Positions 52,846-62,523 of a DNA stretch of 64,000 bases are shown one piece after another. This stretch comes from Halalkalibacter alkaliphilus (GTDB lineage Bacteria; Bacillota; Bacilli; Bacillales; Bacillaceae_D): positions 27,293 through 91,292 of the forward strand of contig NZ_JAKRYL010000018.1 in the NCBI RefSeq assembly GCF_023555415.1, written 5' to 3'. The stretch's first letter is position 1. Each line of letters opens with the position of its first letter. Below the pieces are notes generated by a model, which did no database searches, had not been told where the DNA came from, and saw only the letters and a list, made by a program, of their open reading frames with translations. Position numbers and translations under genes: made by a program.

Positions 52846-53139
52846 ATGATTAATCGTACCGTTTTAGTGAAATTTGGAGACACAACAACTCCAGAGCAGT
52901 TACAAGAAGTAGTAGACCGTTTTAAAGCGTTAAAGAACCATTTAACAGGGATTGTCGACCTTCAAGCTGGGCTAAATATTGCTGAGAAAAGCAAGGAATA
53001 TCAAGTTGTGCTAACTGTTCGATTTGAGGACAAAGCTGCACTTGATGCATATGTGGAAAACGCCGAACACCAAGCTGTAGCAGCTTTTATTAGAGAAGTT
53101 GGAAGAGTGGACAGCATTGGCGTTGATTTCGAAATATAA
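52846..53139 (+). CDS. Stress-responsive A/B barrel (Dabb) protein
   Basis: 97 residues. Dabb pattern: MINRTVLVKFGDTTTPEQLQ, a helix with FKALKNHLTGIVDLQAGLN, YQVVLTVRFEDKAALDAYV and the conserved AEHQAV. It forms a small dimeric beta-barrel; roles vary and none can be assigned. A strong terminator follows. AGGAAGAAGGAA precedes the ATG. Confidence 0.9.
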   Translation: MINRTVLVKFGDTTTPEQLQEVVDRFKALKNHLTGIVDLQAGLNIAEKSKEYQVVLTVRFEDKAALDAYVENAEHQAVAAFIREVGRVDSIGVDFEI

Positions 53140-53153
53140 CTAGTACATACGTT

Positions 53154-53190
53154 ACGCCAGCTATGAATTGTTTCTCATAGCTGGCGTTTT
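53154..53190 (+). terminator. Terminator of the Dabb gene
   Basis: A 13-bp perfect stem (ACGCCAGCTATGA / TCATAGCTGGCGT), then TTTTCC. Confidence 0.93.
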
Positions 53191-53329
53191 CCATAATATC
53201 AACTCTTACATCATGACTTTTAATAGTAACCAAGGCTAGAATAATCAAAGAACTGAAGCAAAGACTATAAAAGCTAACCTTAAACAGGTAAATCATACGG
53301 CAAAAGATAAGTTTTTTAAAGGAGATATA

Positions 53330-54811
53330 ATGACAGATACAGCTAATAATTCAAACAATGAAACAGGATGGAATTTAGATAATAGTTATGCTCAGCTTCC
53401 TAAAGTGTTTTTTTCTACAATTGATTTAAACCCAGTACGTTCGCCAGAATTAGTGATTTTTAATGAACGTTTATCAGAATCGTTAGGAATGAACAGCAAG
53501 GACCTTCAGAGTGATACGGGTGTCGAAGTTTTCGCTGGCAATCAGACTCCAAATCGTTCTATTCCACTAGCCCAAGCTTATGGAGGGCATCAATTTGGAC
53601 ATTTTACCATGTTAGGTGATGGCAGAGCTCTCTTAATAGGTGAACAAATGACTCCTCAAGGGGAGCGTTTTGATATCCAACTAAAGGGTTCAGGAAGAAC
53701 GCCTTACTCTCGCGGAGGTGATGGCAGAGCGACTTTAGGACCGATGCTTCGGGAATATATTATGAGTGAGGCAATGCATGCATTGGGCATTCCTACAACT
53801 CGGAGCCTAGCGGTAGTGACAACTGGTGAGTCTGTATATCGGGAAACGGAACTTCCTGGTGCCATTCTTACTCGTGTCGGAGCGAGTCACCTACGTGTTG
53901 GTACGTTTCAATATGCCGCAAAATGGGGTTCAACCGATGAACTAAAAATGTTAGCCGACTATACACTACAACGGCACTTTCCAGACGTTGAAATGGATGA
54001 TAACCGTTATCTTTCTCTTTTGAAGGAGGTAATAAAACGTCAGGCTTCACTTATTGCTAAATGGCAGCTAGTTGGCTTTATTCACGGGGTGATGAACACA
54101 GATAACATGACAATAAGCGGTGAGACGATTGACTATGGCCCTTGTGCTTTCATGGATTCGTATGATCCGGAAACCGTATTTAGTTCGATTGATATTCACG
54201 GCCGGTATGCGTACGGCAATCAACCCAAAATAGGTGCATGGAATTTGGCAAGATTTGCTGAATCATTATTACCGTTGTTACATGACGATCAAGAGCGGGC
54301 TGTCGAAATAGCTCAAGATGCCATTTCAGAATTTGCTAATTTGTATCGCACTCATTGGCTCAATGGAATGAGGGCAAAACTAGGGCTATTTACTAAAGAG
54401 GAACAGGATGAATCTTTAATTGATGAACTCCTTAGCATCATGGATACGTATCGCGCTGACTATACGAATACATTTGTTGCTTTAACTTTTGAAAAGTTCG
54501 GGGATACGATTCTATCTGGAAAAGAGGAATTTAATGAATGGTATAACAGACTGCAGGAAAGACGAAGCAGACAAGTGGAATCAAAAGAAGATTCTCAACA
54601 ATTGATGAAACGAAGCAACCCTGCGATCATTCCTAGAAACCACCGAGTAGAAGAAGCACTAAATGTCGCGGTGGAAAAAAGAGATTATGGTGTAATGGAG
54701 AGACTTCTTAGTGTTCTTTCTGATCCATATGCTCACTCCCCTGAGCAAGTTGAATATTCGAAGCTGCCTGAGCCTTCAAATCGGCCTTATCGTACGTTTT
54801 GTGGTACATGA
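53330..54811 (+). CDS. selO: Protein adenylyltransferase SelO (YdiU family)
   Basis: 493 residues, AAAGGAGATAT before the ATG. Pseudokinase fold: [39 protein letters not shown] with the key Lys, [20 protein letters not shown] (metal-binding Asn/Asp), and the C-terminal tail PYRTFCGT. SelO transfers AMP to Ser/Thr/Tyr of target proteins and affects redox homeostasis. In animals a Sec lies near the C-terminus; here it is Cys in TGT, so this gene is not a selenoprotein. Length is normal. Confidence 0.92.
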   Translation: MTDTANNSNNETGWNLDNSYAQLPKVFFSTIDLNPVRSPELVIFNERLSESLGMNSKDLQSDTGVEVFAGNQTPNRSIPLAQAYGGHQFGHFTMLGDGRALLIGEQMTPQGERFDIQLKGSGRTPYSRGGDGRATLGPMLREYIMSEAMHALGIPTTRSLAVVTTGESVYRETELPGAILTRVGASHLRVGTFQYAAKWGSTDELKMLADYTLQRHFPDVEMDDNRYLSLLKEVIKRQASLIAKWQLVGFIHGVMNTDNMTISGETIDYGPCAFMDSYDPETVFSSIDIHGRYAYGNQPKIGAWNLARFAESLLPLLHDDQERAVEIAQDAISEFANLYRTHWLNGMRAKLGLFTKEEQDESLIDELLSIMDTYRADYTNTFVALTFEKFGDTILSGKEEFNEWYNRLQERRSRQVESKEDSQQLMKRSNPAIIPRNHRVEEALNVAVEKRDYGVMERLLSVLSDPYAHSPEQVEYSKLPEPSNRPYRTFCGT

Positions 54812-54825
54812 AAATAATTCGTAAT

Positions 54826-54937
54826 GAAATAAAGACTCCGTTCGTTCTCTATTTCGTTTCGAGAGAAGAAATCGATTCCTTTCATTAATTTAGGGATTGT
54901 CCTCAAAGAAAACTACCTCTTTAAGGACAATCCCTAT
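54826..54937 (+). repeat. Degenerate copy of the dispersed repeat
   Basis: It keeps an ACTCCGTTCG block and a GAGAGAAGAAATCGATTC section resembling repeat A, and ends with hairpin AGGGATTGTCCT / AGGACAATCCCT over an AAAG/CTTT apex. It follows the selO stop and can act as its terminator. Confidence 0.55.
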
Positions 54938-55061
54938 TCCTATTGGTAAAATAGTTGAAACTTTTCTTTTGCTTGTACGTAAAAAAGAAATATGAATCTA
55001 CGATAACTTCAAAATAATGGTAGAATGGCTATAGCTATTAATGGGAAAGGATTGGGTAAGG

Positions 55062-55961
55062 ATGACTTTATTATTAAAAAACGTCACAAAACGATTTGGC
55101 ACCTTCACCGCAGTGAATGATTTATCACTTGAAGTACCAGCCAAAGAGATGTTTGGTTTCTTAGGTGCAAATGGTGCCGGAAAGACCACTACATTTCGTA
55201 TGATATTAGGTTTGTTAGATCAGACTGAGGGGAAGATTACGTGGGATGGAAAAGAAATTAATTATTCCACAACACCAGAGATCGGTTATCTCCCTGAAGA
55301 ACGCGGATTATATCCAAAAATGAAAGTAATTGACCAAATTATTTATCTTGCTCGCTTACGAGGAATGAAAAAACAAGAGATAGTAAAAGAGTTGGACCTT
55401 TGGCTAGAGCGTTTTAATGTACCGGAATACAAGAACAAAAAAGTTGAAGAACTTTCAAAAGGTAATCAGCAAAAAATTCAATTTATTGCAGCCGTTATAC
55501 ATAAACCAAAACTTCTCATTTTAGATGAACCATTCAGTGGCTTAGATCCTGTTAATGTAGAACTATTAAAAGAAGCGGTAAAAGAAATAAAAGAAAGTGG
55601 AACGACAATAGTTTTCTCAAGTCATCGAATGGAGCATGTTGAAGAATTATGTGAAAACCTTTGTATTATGCATCACGGTGTACCTGTTGTTCATGGCGAA
55701 TTAAGGTCTATTAAACGTTCGTTTGGGAAGAAAAATATTTCTATCCATGCTGATTTCGACTTATCCATGTTAGAGGCAATACCTGGTGTCTTAAAGTCGA
55801 AAAAAACAACAGAAGGTATCCACTTACAAGTTGAATCGGAATCTATAGCAGAAGATGTGTTTAAAAAAGTCGTTTCAAAAGGCTTTGTCAGGAAGTTTGA
55901 ACTAGAGGAACCTTCTTTGCATGATATTTTCATTGAAAAGGTGGGGACTTCTTATGAGTAA
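55062..55961 (+). CDS. ABC transporter ATP-binding protein, NatA-like
   Basis: 300 residues from the ATG at 55062 (AAGGATTGGGTAAGG upstream; the ATG at 55041 has no site). Walker A GANGAGKTTTFR, signature LSKGNQQKIQ, Walker B LLILDEPFSGLDP and the switch His in FSSHRMEH. The C-terminal 80 residues form the extra domain common in NatA-type exporters. It drives the permease encoded by the overlapping next gene. Confidence 0.9.
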   Translation: MTLLLKNVTKRFGTFTAVNDLSLEVPAKEMFGFLGANGAGKTTTFRMILGLLDQTEGKITWDGKEINYSTTPEIGYLPEERGLYPKMKVIDQIIYLARLRGMKKQEIVKELDLWLERFNVPEYKNKKVEELSKGNQQKIQFIAAVIHKPKLLILDEPFSGLDPVNVELLKEAVKEIKESGTTIVFSSHRMEHVEELCENLCIMHHGVPVVHGELRSIKRSFGKKNISIHADFDLSMLEAIPGVLKSKKTTEGIHLQVESESIAEDVFKKVVSKGFVRKFELEEPSLHDIFIEKVGTSYE

Positions 55962-57204
55962 TTTTTGGATCATGCTTGGACATGCGTATCTTTCTAAACT
56001 AAAGGCCAAATCTTTCATTGTGACAACGATATTATTAGCGGCAGGAATCGCTATTATGGCGAATATTGGACTAATCATAGATTCCTTTCAGGGTGAAGAC
56101 AGAACGGATCAAGTTGCCATTATTGATGAAACAGGTCAATTATTTCCAGTTCTTGAAGATGAAATGAATATGTTAAATGAGAATATAGATTTGGTATTAA
56201 CAACAGCTTCACGAGTAGAATTAGAAACGGAAGTAGAAGCAGGAACGTATGCAGGACTTTTAATCTTATCGTTTGGTTCAGATCAATTACCAACAGCGGT
56301 CTATATATCTCCTTCATTATCTGGAAATGTAATTACTTCTACTCTCCAAGCTGCACTTGGGCATATCCAATCAACTATTGCGGCTTCTCAACTGGATCTA
56401 TCAATGGAGGAATTAGCGCTTCTTAATGCACCTGTAATGTTTACCCAAGAGTCTCTCGATGAAGGAGCTAGGTCAGCAGAGGAGTTAAATCAGGCAAGAG
56501 GAATTGTATACATTCTATTATTCTTTATTTATTTCTCAGTCATCATGTACGCAAACATGATTGCTACTGAAGTTGCTACGGAAAAATCTTCACGAGTCAT
56601 GGAAATCTTGATTTCAAGTGTCTCACCCGTTAAGCAAATGTTTGCAAAAATAATTGGGATTGGATTTGTTGGGTTAACACAGTTAACGGTATTGCTTTTA
56701 GTTGGCTACTTATCGATAATGAGAAACCAAGAGGCACTTGTTGGAGGATTCTTTGATGTGTTTGGTTTCGGTGATCTATCAGCTGCGATAATAATTTATG
56801 CCATTGTCTTCTTTTTGTTGGGATATTTTCTATATGCTACTCTTGCAGCATTATTAGGCTCACTTGTTAGTCGAATTGAAGATGTACAGCAAATGATTTT
56901 ACCGATGACGTTCTTAGTTATGATTGGATTCTTTATCGCCATGTTTGGATTAGGAATGCCTGAGTCGACATTCGTTACAGTTACCTCATATATACCATTC
57001 TTTACACCAATGGTTATGTTCCTTCGGGTTGGCATGTTAAACATTCCTCCTGTTGAACCAATTTTAGGCATTGTTGTATTGCTTGTATCAATCGTCATCC
57101 TTGCTATTTTCGGTGCCAGAATCTATCGTGGTGGGGTATTAATGTATGGAAAATCAAATTCATTTAAAGATATTAAAAAAGCAATTGAATTAACGAAAAA
57201 ATAA
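55954..57204 (+). CDS. ABC-2 type permease, NatB-like
   Basis: 416 residues from the ATG at 55954 (AAAAGGTGGGG before it), overlapping the ATPase stop by 8 bases. One N-terminal helix (about 17-40), a large extracytoplasmic domain (about 45-190), then five to six helices with the ABC-2 motif EKSSRVMEILISSVSPVKQM. The NatAB group exports sodium or drugs; the substrate is not decided. A terminator follows. Confidence 0.88.
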   Translation: MSNFWIMLGHAYLSKLKAKSFIVTTILLAAGIAIMANIGLIIDSFQGEDRTDQVAIIDETGQLFPVLEDEMNMLNENIDLVLTTASRVELETEVEAGTYAGLLILSFGSDQLPTAVYISPSLSGNVITSTLQAALGHIQSTIAASQLDLSMEELALLNAPVMFTQESLDEGARSAEELNQARGIVYILLFFIYFSVIMYANMIATEVATEKSSRVMEILISSVSPVKQMFAKIIGIGFVGLTQLTVLLLVGYLSIMRNQEALVGGFFDVFGFGDLSAAIIIYAIVFFLLGYFLYATLAALLGSLVSRIEDVQQMILPMTFLVMIGFFIAMFGLGMPESTFVTVTSYIPFFTPMVMFLRVGMLNIPPVEPILGIVVLLVSIVILAIFGARIYRGGVLMYGKSNSFKDIKKAIELTKK

Positions 57205-57227
57205 AGCTTATAAAGATCGAACATTCG

Positions 57228-57270
57228 AAAGAGCGGTGGAATAAGTTCAAATTTCCATTGCTCTTTTTCT
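57228..57270 (+). terminator. Terminator of the ABC operon
   Basis: AAAGAGC-GGTGGAA pairs with TTTCCAT-TGCTCTTT, then TTCT. Confidence 0.85.
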
Positions 57271-57290
57271 AAAGGAAAGGAAGAGAAAAG

Positions 57291-57596
57291 ATGCAACCAT
57301 TTACTGAGCGTGTAATTGACATAATCGTACACATTCCAAAAGGAAAAGTGATGACATATGGGCAAATTGCCAAACTAGCTGGTAATCCGAGAGCAGCTAG
57401 ACAGGTTGCTCGTATTCTTCATTCAATGAGTAAGAAGTATAAGCTGCCATGGCACAGAGTGATAAACGCCAAAGGAGAAATAAGCTTTCATGATGAAGAG
57501 TTACAAATAAATCAAACGATGGCACTAGAAGGAGAAGGGGTCTCGGTTATTAGCAACAAGGTCGATTTAAAGCAATTTCAATATAACAAAAAATAG
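57291..57596 (+). CDS. Alkyltransferase-like protein (ATL)
   Basis: 101 residues with the C-terminal DNA-binding domain of O6-alkylguanine-DNA alkyltransferase: VMTYGQIAKLAGNPRAARQV (with the Arg finger) and LPWHRVINAKGEIS. The reactive Cys of PCHR is Trp in PWHR, the mark of ATL proteins, which bind alkylated bases and recruit excision repair without transferring the alkyl group. AAAGGAAAGGAAG precedes the ATG. Confidence 0.92.
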   Translation: MQPFTERVIDIIVHIPKGKVMTYGQIAKLAGNPRAARQVARILHSMSKKYKLPWHRVINAKGEISFHDEELQINQTMALEGEGVSVISNKVDLKQFQYNKK

Positions 57597-57630
57597 ATCA
57601 AAAAGGGCAAGACTATGCACCTTTTTGATC
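57596..57630. terminator. Convergent terminator
   Basis: GATCAAAAAGG pairs with CCTTTTTGATC; usable from both strands (ATL gene and aldo/keto reductase). Confidence 0.9.
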
Positions 57631-57637
57631 AGCCATG

Positions 57638-58630
57638 TTAAAGTTCCCTACGAAATTTTTCAATAAAACGAGTTGGATATTCTGAAGGCAAGGCACTCGC
57701 TTCATCAAGTTCATTAAAATGTTCTTCTGAAAGCCTCCATCCGGTTGCACCAATATTTTCTTTATATTGTTCAAGTGTACGAGCGCCAAATATTGGAGAC
57801 GTAACACCTTCTTTCATTAATAGCCAATTTAACGAGACTTGCGCTGGCGTTTTTCCTATTTGTTTTGAAATTTCTTTTACTTTGTTAACGATATGAAAGT
57901 TACGAGCAAGTCCTTTGTTTTCCCAGCTTGATTCTCCCTCGAGCCCTTGCGACAAGCGACCCAAAGTTGGAGTTTCTAACCCTTCATATTTTCCCGATAA
58001 AAAGCCACTTCCAAGAGGTCCCCACGGAAGAACACCAATTCCTTCTTCAATACATAATGACATAACTTCTCGATCCATTTCTCGATTGACTAAGCTGTAT
58101 TGCGGTTGTATGGAGATGAACTTAGCAAAGCCTTTTTGTTCACTGACTGATAAGGATTTCATTAATTGCCAAGCCAAGAAATTAGAACAACCAATATACC
58201 GTACTTTTCCAGATGAAATTAAATCATCAAGTGTTCGCAATGTTTCTTCAATAGGCGTTAATTGATCCCAAACATGAAGCTGGTACAGGTCGACATAATC
58301 TGTTTGTAATCGTTTTAAACTTGCTTCAATTCCATCCATTACTCGTTTACGTGAATAACCAACGTCATTAGGACGGTCTCCTACTTTCATACGTACTTTT
58401 GTGGCTAATATAATATCCTGGCGCTTTTCTTTAATTGCCTTACCGACGATCTCTTCAGATGTTCCACCAACATAAACATCTGCTGTATCAATGAAGTTCC
58501 CGCCATCTTCTAGAAATTGAGCAATCATTGTAATAGACTCATCTTCCGGTGTAGCTTTTCCGAATGTCATAGTACCAAGACATAATTCGGACACAACTAA
58601 CCCACTTTTTCCAACCGTTTTATATTGCAT
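57638..58630 (-). CDS. Aldo/keto reductase
   Basis: 330 residues, TIM-barrel. Catalytic tetrad seen as FIDTADVY (Asp, Tyr), LATKV (Lys) and YQLHVWD (His). NADPH-binding end: RTLEQYKENIGA. The group resembles Tas/YghZ-type bacterial oxidoreductases acting on varied aldehydes; natural substrate unknown. GGGGAGTGGTG precedes the ATG. Confidence 0.9.
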   Translation of the reverse strand: MQYKTVGKSGLVVSELCLGTMTFGKATPEDESITMIAQFLEDGGNFIDTADVYVGGTSEEIVGKAIKEKRQDIILATKVRMKVGDRPNDVGYSRKRVMDGIEASLKRLQTDYVDLYQLHVWDQLTPIEETLRTLDDLISSGKVRYIGCSNFLAWQLMKSLSVSEQKGFAKFISIQPQYSLVNREMDREVMSLCIEEGIGVLPWGPLGSGFLSGKYEGLETPTLGRLSQGLEGESSWENKGLARNFHIVNKVKEISKQIGKTPAQVSLNWLLMKEGVTSPIFGARTLEQYKENIGATGWRLSEEHFNELDEASALPSEYPTRFIEKFRREL

Positions 58631-58835
58631 GTGTCACCACTCCCCGAGAAAAGGTATGTATCGTTCATATTGTACCAGTCTTTTTACTTCTTTGACAAAA
58701 ATTACCCTTCTCTAAATAAGTTGGAAATTTTATGGTAAACGATTCAAAAAGTGTGCAAGTTTTCTCCTTTAAACTCGTAGGTATTACAGACGTGACTCAC
58801 TATTTTTCATGAAGCTAGTCTTAGACAATTTTTAG

Positions 58836-58995
58836 AGGCCATTGAAAAAGGTATGGTTTTGACCTTTTTCAATGGCGTTTAAGCAATGAGCGGAACCGTT
58901 GCTTTGTCTTAAAGCTTGCTATGAGTGGTTTTCTCATAGCAGGCGCGCAACGTGTGGAGCCATTGTTGCTTCCTCGAATCTGCTAAAAAAGACTT
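58836..58995 (-). repeat. Dispersed repeat, inverted copy F
   Basis: On the minus strand it has AATGGCTCC, hairpin 1 TGCTATGAG-aaaacca-CTCATAGCA (58917-58941), CCGCTCATTGCT, and hairpin 2 GCCATTGAAAAAGGTC / ACCTTTTTCAATGGC (58838-58876). Both stems differ from copy A in sequence while pairing and loops are kept. Confidence 0.75.
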
Positions 58996-59056
58996 TTTCA
59001 GTGCCCACCAATTTTTATGGGGGTGGAGTCAATTACTTTTTGTAGGAGGGATACTT

Positions 59057-60541
59057 ATGATGAGCATTATTTGGTTTATTTTGGTCGGGGCGCTTCTTTT
59101 CATTCTTTTAGTTGGGAGCGGCATAGCATTTTTTATTTATAAAAGACGCTATAAAACAGCAAGTTCGAATCAAGCATTAATTATTACAGGGCCTAAGTTA
59201 GGGGACCCAAAAGAGGATACCCGCATCTTTGGTGATGAAAACGGTCGTAGTTTAAAAATTGTTCGTGGCGGAGGAATCAGGTTAAAGTTATTCCAAACAT
59301 GTACTCCAGTTGATTTAAACTCATTTCAGATCAAATTGACCACACCAAAGGTCTATACATCTCAAGGTGTTCCTGTTATAGCTGATGCGATCACATCTGT
59401 GAAGATTGCTGATACACTAATTGGAATTGCTAATTATGCTGAGCAATTTCTAGGAAAGAAACAAGACGAAATTGAAGAGGAAGTATCGAAGGTGTTAGGA
59501 ACAAACCTAAGGGCGATTCTTTCAAAAATGACGGTTGAAGAGATTAACAATGATCGTGAATCATTTAATCATCAAGTACAAGACATTGCCCAACAAGAAT
59601 TAGATAACATGGGGTTTAAGATTACTTCTTTTGGCTTAGACGATTTGCGGGATGCAGATGAAGAAAATGGTTATCTTGATAATTTAGGAAGACCTAGAAT
59701 TGCAGAGATACGGAAAAAGGCTGATATGGCTGAATCGGATGCTGAGAAAGAAACACGTATGTATAAAGCAAAAAATGATCAAATAGCAAAAGACGAAGAA
59801 AACAAACGGTTAACTGCAATAGCGGAATCTCAAAAAGAAAAAGATATAAAAGAAGCACAGATTAAAGAAGAAACAGAGCGTGCAAGAGCGAAGTCAGAAC
59901 AGGCTTATGAATTAGAAAAAGCTAGACTTGCTCAACAAGTGAAGGAAGAAGAAATGAAAATTCAGTATATTGAGAGGCAGCGCCAAGTAGAACTTGAAGT
60001 AGAAGAGCAAAAGCGTCGGAAAACAGTTGCGGACGCAAACGCCTACGATATTAAGGCAAAAGCAGAAGCGGAAGCAGACAAAGCTCGAATTGATGGCGAG
60101 ACAAAAGCGGCCATTGAGAAACAAAAGGGGCTTGCTGAGGCAGATGTTATTCGTGAACGAGGACGTGCTGAAGCGGAAGCTAAGGAACTTATGGCTCAAG
60201 CAATGGAAAAGTACGGTGAAGCCGCAATTCTTGAAATGTTCATTGAGATGCTACCAAAATATGCACATGAAGTAGCACAACCTCTTTCTCAAATTGAAGA
60301 AATGAAAGTCATCGACATGGGTGGCGCTGATTCTAGTGGGGCTGCAAAAATTACGAACAATATTACAAAGACAATGCTTGGATTGCAAGAAAGCCTGAAA
60401 GAAAGTACGGGAATGGATTTAAAAAGTATGCTTGAAACGTTTATGTCAAGAGGAAATACTCATACTGTATATAAAGAAAGTGAAGGTTCTATTAAAAGTG
60501 AAAGTGAGCTAGACATAAAGCCTGAGGGAGAATCGTCCTGA
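59057..60541 (+). CDS. floT: Flotillin-like protein FloT (YuaG)
   Basis: 494 residues from the ATG at 59057 (AGGAGGG 6 bases before); the frame runs 35 codons further upstream through repeat F, without a site. N-terminal membrane-inserted hairpin (SIIWFILVGALLFILLVGSG), SPFH/band-7 domain (about 35-200), a long coiled coil with repeated Ala-Glu (KAEAEADKARIDGE, RGRAEAEAKELMAQAMEKYG), and an acidic tail. It organises membrane microdomains. In B. subtilis it follows yuaF (NfeD); no NfeD gene is here. Confidence 0.93.
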   Translation: MMSIIWFILVGALLFILLVGSGIAFFIYKRRYKTASSNQALIITGPKLGDPKEDTRIFGDENGRSLKIVRGGGIRLKLFQTCTPVDLNSFQIKLTTPKVYTSQGVPVIADAITSVKIADTLIGIANYAEQFLGKKQDEIEEEVSKVLGTNLRAILSKMTVEEINNDRESFNHQVQDIAQQELDNMGFKITSFGLDDLRDADEENGYLDNLGRPRIAEIRKKADMAESDAEKETRMYKAKNDQIAKDEENKRLTAIAESQKEKDIKEAQIKEETERARAKSEQAYELEKARLAQQVKEEEMKIQYIERQRQVELEVEEQKRRKTVADANAYDIKAKAEAEADKARIDGETKAAIEKQKGLAEADVIRERGRAEAEAKELMAQAMEKYGEAAILEMFIEMLPKYAHEVAQPLSQIEEMKVIDMGGADSSGAAKITNNITKTMLGLQESLKESTGMDLKSMLETFMSRGNTHTVYKESEGSIKSESELDIKPEGESS

Positions 60542-60566
60542 TCTACTGAGTCGTAATTTTATCTAA

Positions 60567-60652
60567 GGGAATTCTAAAAGTCCGGAACAGAGCTGGCAAT
60601 GGCTTTGGGGATGTGCAAAAAGGTCAAATGCAGAACCCTTTGGAACATCCCC
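60567..60652 (+). repeat. Dispersed repeat, short copy C
   Basis: It has TCTAAAAGTCCGGAACAGAG and GGCAATGGCT, then skips hairpin 1 and goes directly to hairpin 2 (GGGGATGT...ACATCCCC with AAAGGTC apex remnant). An internal deletion derivative, after floT. Confidence 0.75.
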
Positions 60653-60746
60653 ATTTTCTTTTTCAACGGGTAAGACTTACAGTTTCTCCAATTACTGATA
60701 TAATATTAAACATTACATAGAATTTGCCAAGGGAGAGGAATGTATC

Positions 60747-61910
60747 ATGGCGATTGCTTTATCTAAAAAGATGAATGCTTTTCAGACGAGTATTTTTAAT
60801 GAGCTAAACACATATAAAAATAAAAAAATACAAGAGGGTCAACAAATGATTGACTTAAGTATTGGTAGCCCCGACCTGCCTCCTCCTAGTTTTGTGATGG
60901 AAGAGCTAGCTTCAAAAGTAAAGGACCCGAATTTGTACCGTTATTCTCTAGAAGGAACATCAGAGTTTCTTACTGCTGTTACAAACTATTACCACAGACA
61001 ATATGACGTCTCTATTCAACATAAAAAAGAAGCCTTGATGGTCATGGGATCACAAGATGGACTCGTACATCTCCCATCAGTCATTACAGACCCAGGGGAT
61101 ATAATCCTAGTTCCAAATCCAGGTTATACAGCGTATGATGCAGGAATTTCATTAGCCGAAGCTGTTCCATATTCGATGCCAGTTCGACGGGAAAATCAAT
61201 TTTTACCAGACTTGGATTCAATTCCTGAAGAAATTCGCCACAAAGCAAAAATGATGATCTTAAACTTCCCAGGAAATCCAGTACCGGCTATGGCGACGAA
61301 GAAATTTTTTGAAACGGTTGTTGATTTTGCTAGGAAATATAACATTATTGTCCTTCATGATTTTGCTTATTCTGAGTTATATTACGATAGAAAACCAATT
61401 AGTTTCTTATCTGTTAATGGAGCGAAAGAGGTAGGAATTGAATTTAACTCTTTATCAAAAAGCTTTAATATGGCAGGATGTAGAATTGGATATGTTGTAG
61501 GGAATGAGTTTGTCATTGAAGGATTAAATCGGTTGAAATCAAACCTCGATTTTGGTGTGTTTTTGCCAATTCAATATGCAGCAATTCGGGCATTAGAAAA
61601 CACCAATAATTTTAGCGACGAACTTAGAAAGATTTATAAACAACGTCGTGACATTCTCGTTGATGGCTTACATTCTTTAGGCTGGAATGTTGATCGACCA
61701 AGTGCTTCCATGTTTATTTGGGCAAAAACGCCGAAAAACTATAGCTCAAAAGAGTTTAGTTATAAATTAATGGATAAAACCGGAATTGTAACGATACCTG
61801 GAGTCGCCTTTGGATCTGAAGGTGAAAGCTATACACGCATTTCTCTTGTTCAACAAGAAGACGTGTTGAGATTGGCCGTGGATAGACTAAAAGAAAGTGG
61901 AATGTTTTAA
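60747..61910 (+). CDS. PLP-dependent class I/II aminotransferase
   Basis: 387 residues, fold type I. PLP Lys is in NSLSKSFNMAGCRIGYV; the substrate-binding segment IDLSIGSPDLPPP and the cofactor region NFPGNPVPAMA (where NPNNPT is common) match the LL-diaminopimelate/PatA-like group. It transfers amino groups between an amino acid and a 2-oxo acid; specificity is not decided. AGGGAGAGG precedes the ATG. It has its own terminator. Confidence 0.87.
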   Translation: MAIALSKKMNAFQTSIFNELNTYKNKKIQEGQQMIDLSIGSPDLPPPSFVMEELASKVKDPNLYRYSLEGTSEFLTAVTNYYHRQYDVSIQHKKEALMVMGSQDGLVHLPSVITDPGDIILVPNPGYTAYDAGISLAEAVPYSMPVRRENQFLPDLDSIPEEIRHKAKMMILNFPGNPVPAMATKKFFETVVDFARKYNIIVLHDFAYSELYYDRKPISFLSVNGAKEVGIEFNSLSKSFNMAGCRIGYVVGNEFVIEGLNRLKSNLDFGVFLPIQYAAIRALENTNNFSDELRKIYKQRRDILVDGLHSLGWNVDRPSASMFIWAKTPKNYSSKEFSYKLMDKTGIVTIPGVAFGSEGESYTRISLVQQEDVLRLAVDRLKESGMF

Positions 61911-61922
61911 TTGTATATATAC

Positions 61923-61962
61923 AAGGTGTTCTTTCATATTATGGGAGAGCACCTTTAGTTTT
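61923..61962 (+). terminator. Terminator of the aminotransferase gene
   Basis: AAGGTG-T-TCT pairs with AGA-G-CACCTT, then TTAGTTTTATT. Confidence 0.8.
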
Positions 61963-62058
61963 ATTGGGATCACGATGCATAGAGGGTATAAATAAATCGA
62001 AATAATAAAACCTAATGATCTGAAGATGATTATTTACAAAAAGAAGAGAGGTCATTTG

Positions 62059-62223
62059 ATGAATCAAGATTACGATAAAATCAGTAAAATTCAAGAAAAG
62101 CATAAGACCCCATATCTTGGAGGTGCGAAAAAACCAAAGCTAGGTGTAGAAGATCAAAATGCCTCAACGAACTCAGGCATCTCTGTTGGAGCAGAAGGCA
62201 GAGAGGTTATAGAGAGAAAATAG
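62059..62223 (+). CDS. Small polar hypothetical protein
   Basis: 54 residues from the ATG at 62059 (AGAGAGGTC before it). Hydrophilic, no membrane segment: KISKIQEKHKTPYLGGAKKP, then a Ser/Gly/Asn-rich middle and EGREVIERK at the end. It could be a small spore or stress protein by composition, but nothing is diagnostic. Repeat B follows directly. Confidence 0.6.
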   Translation: MNQDYDKISKIQEKHKTPYLGGAKKPKLGVEDQNASTNSGISVGAEGREVIERK

Positions 62224-62235
62224 CATGATAGATAT

Positions 62236-62400
62236 GGGGTTTTCCTAAAAGTCCGGAACAGAGGTGGCAATGGCTCCGTTCGCTACGCGCCTTGAAAGGA
62301 GAAACCCACTCCTCTCAAGGCTTTTAAAAGATGTAGCGACTTCGCTCATTGCTTCGGGGGTGTCTCAAAAGGTCAAAAACAGACCTTTTGAGACACCCCC
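62236..62400 (+). repeat. Dispersed repeat, full copy B
   Basis: Same length and order as copy A. Hairpin 1 is CCTTGAAAGGAG-aaaccca-CTCCTCTCAAGG, with the base of the stem changed from CTTT/AAAG to CCTT/AAGG so that pairing is kept. Hairpin 2 is GGGGGTGTCTCAAAAGGTC / GACCTTTTGAGACACCCCC, changed at matching positions from A. A T-rich tract follows. Confidence 0.88.
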
Positions 62401-62523
62401 TTTCTTTTTTTGCGAAAAATCCCTAATGTAATACGGCATGTTCTATTCCACAAATACGAATGGTTTCATCCTAGATCGCTTAAACTAACACAAAAGAATT
62501 ACAAAGTGGGAGAAGATTTACAA

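Noticed and set aside
53330..54811. SelO as a selenoprotein
   Set aside because: The C-terminal position is Cys (PYRTFCGT) and the frame ends at a stop just after it; no Sec codon is seen.
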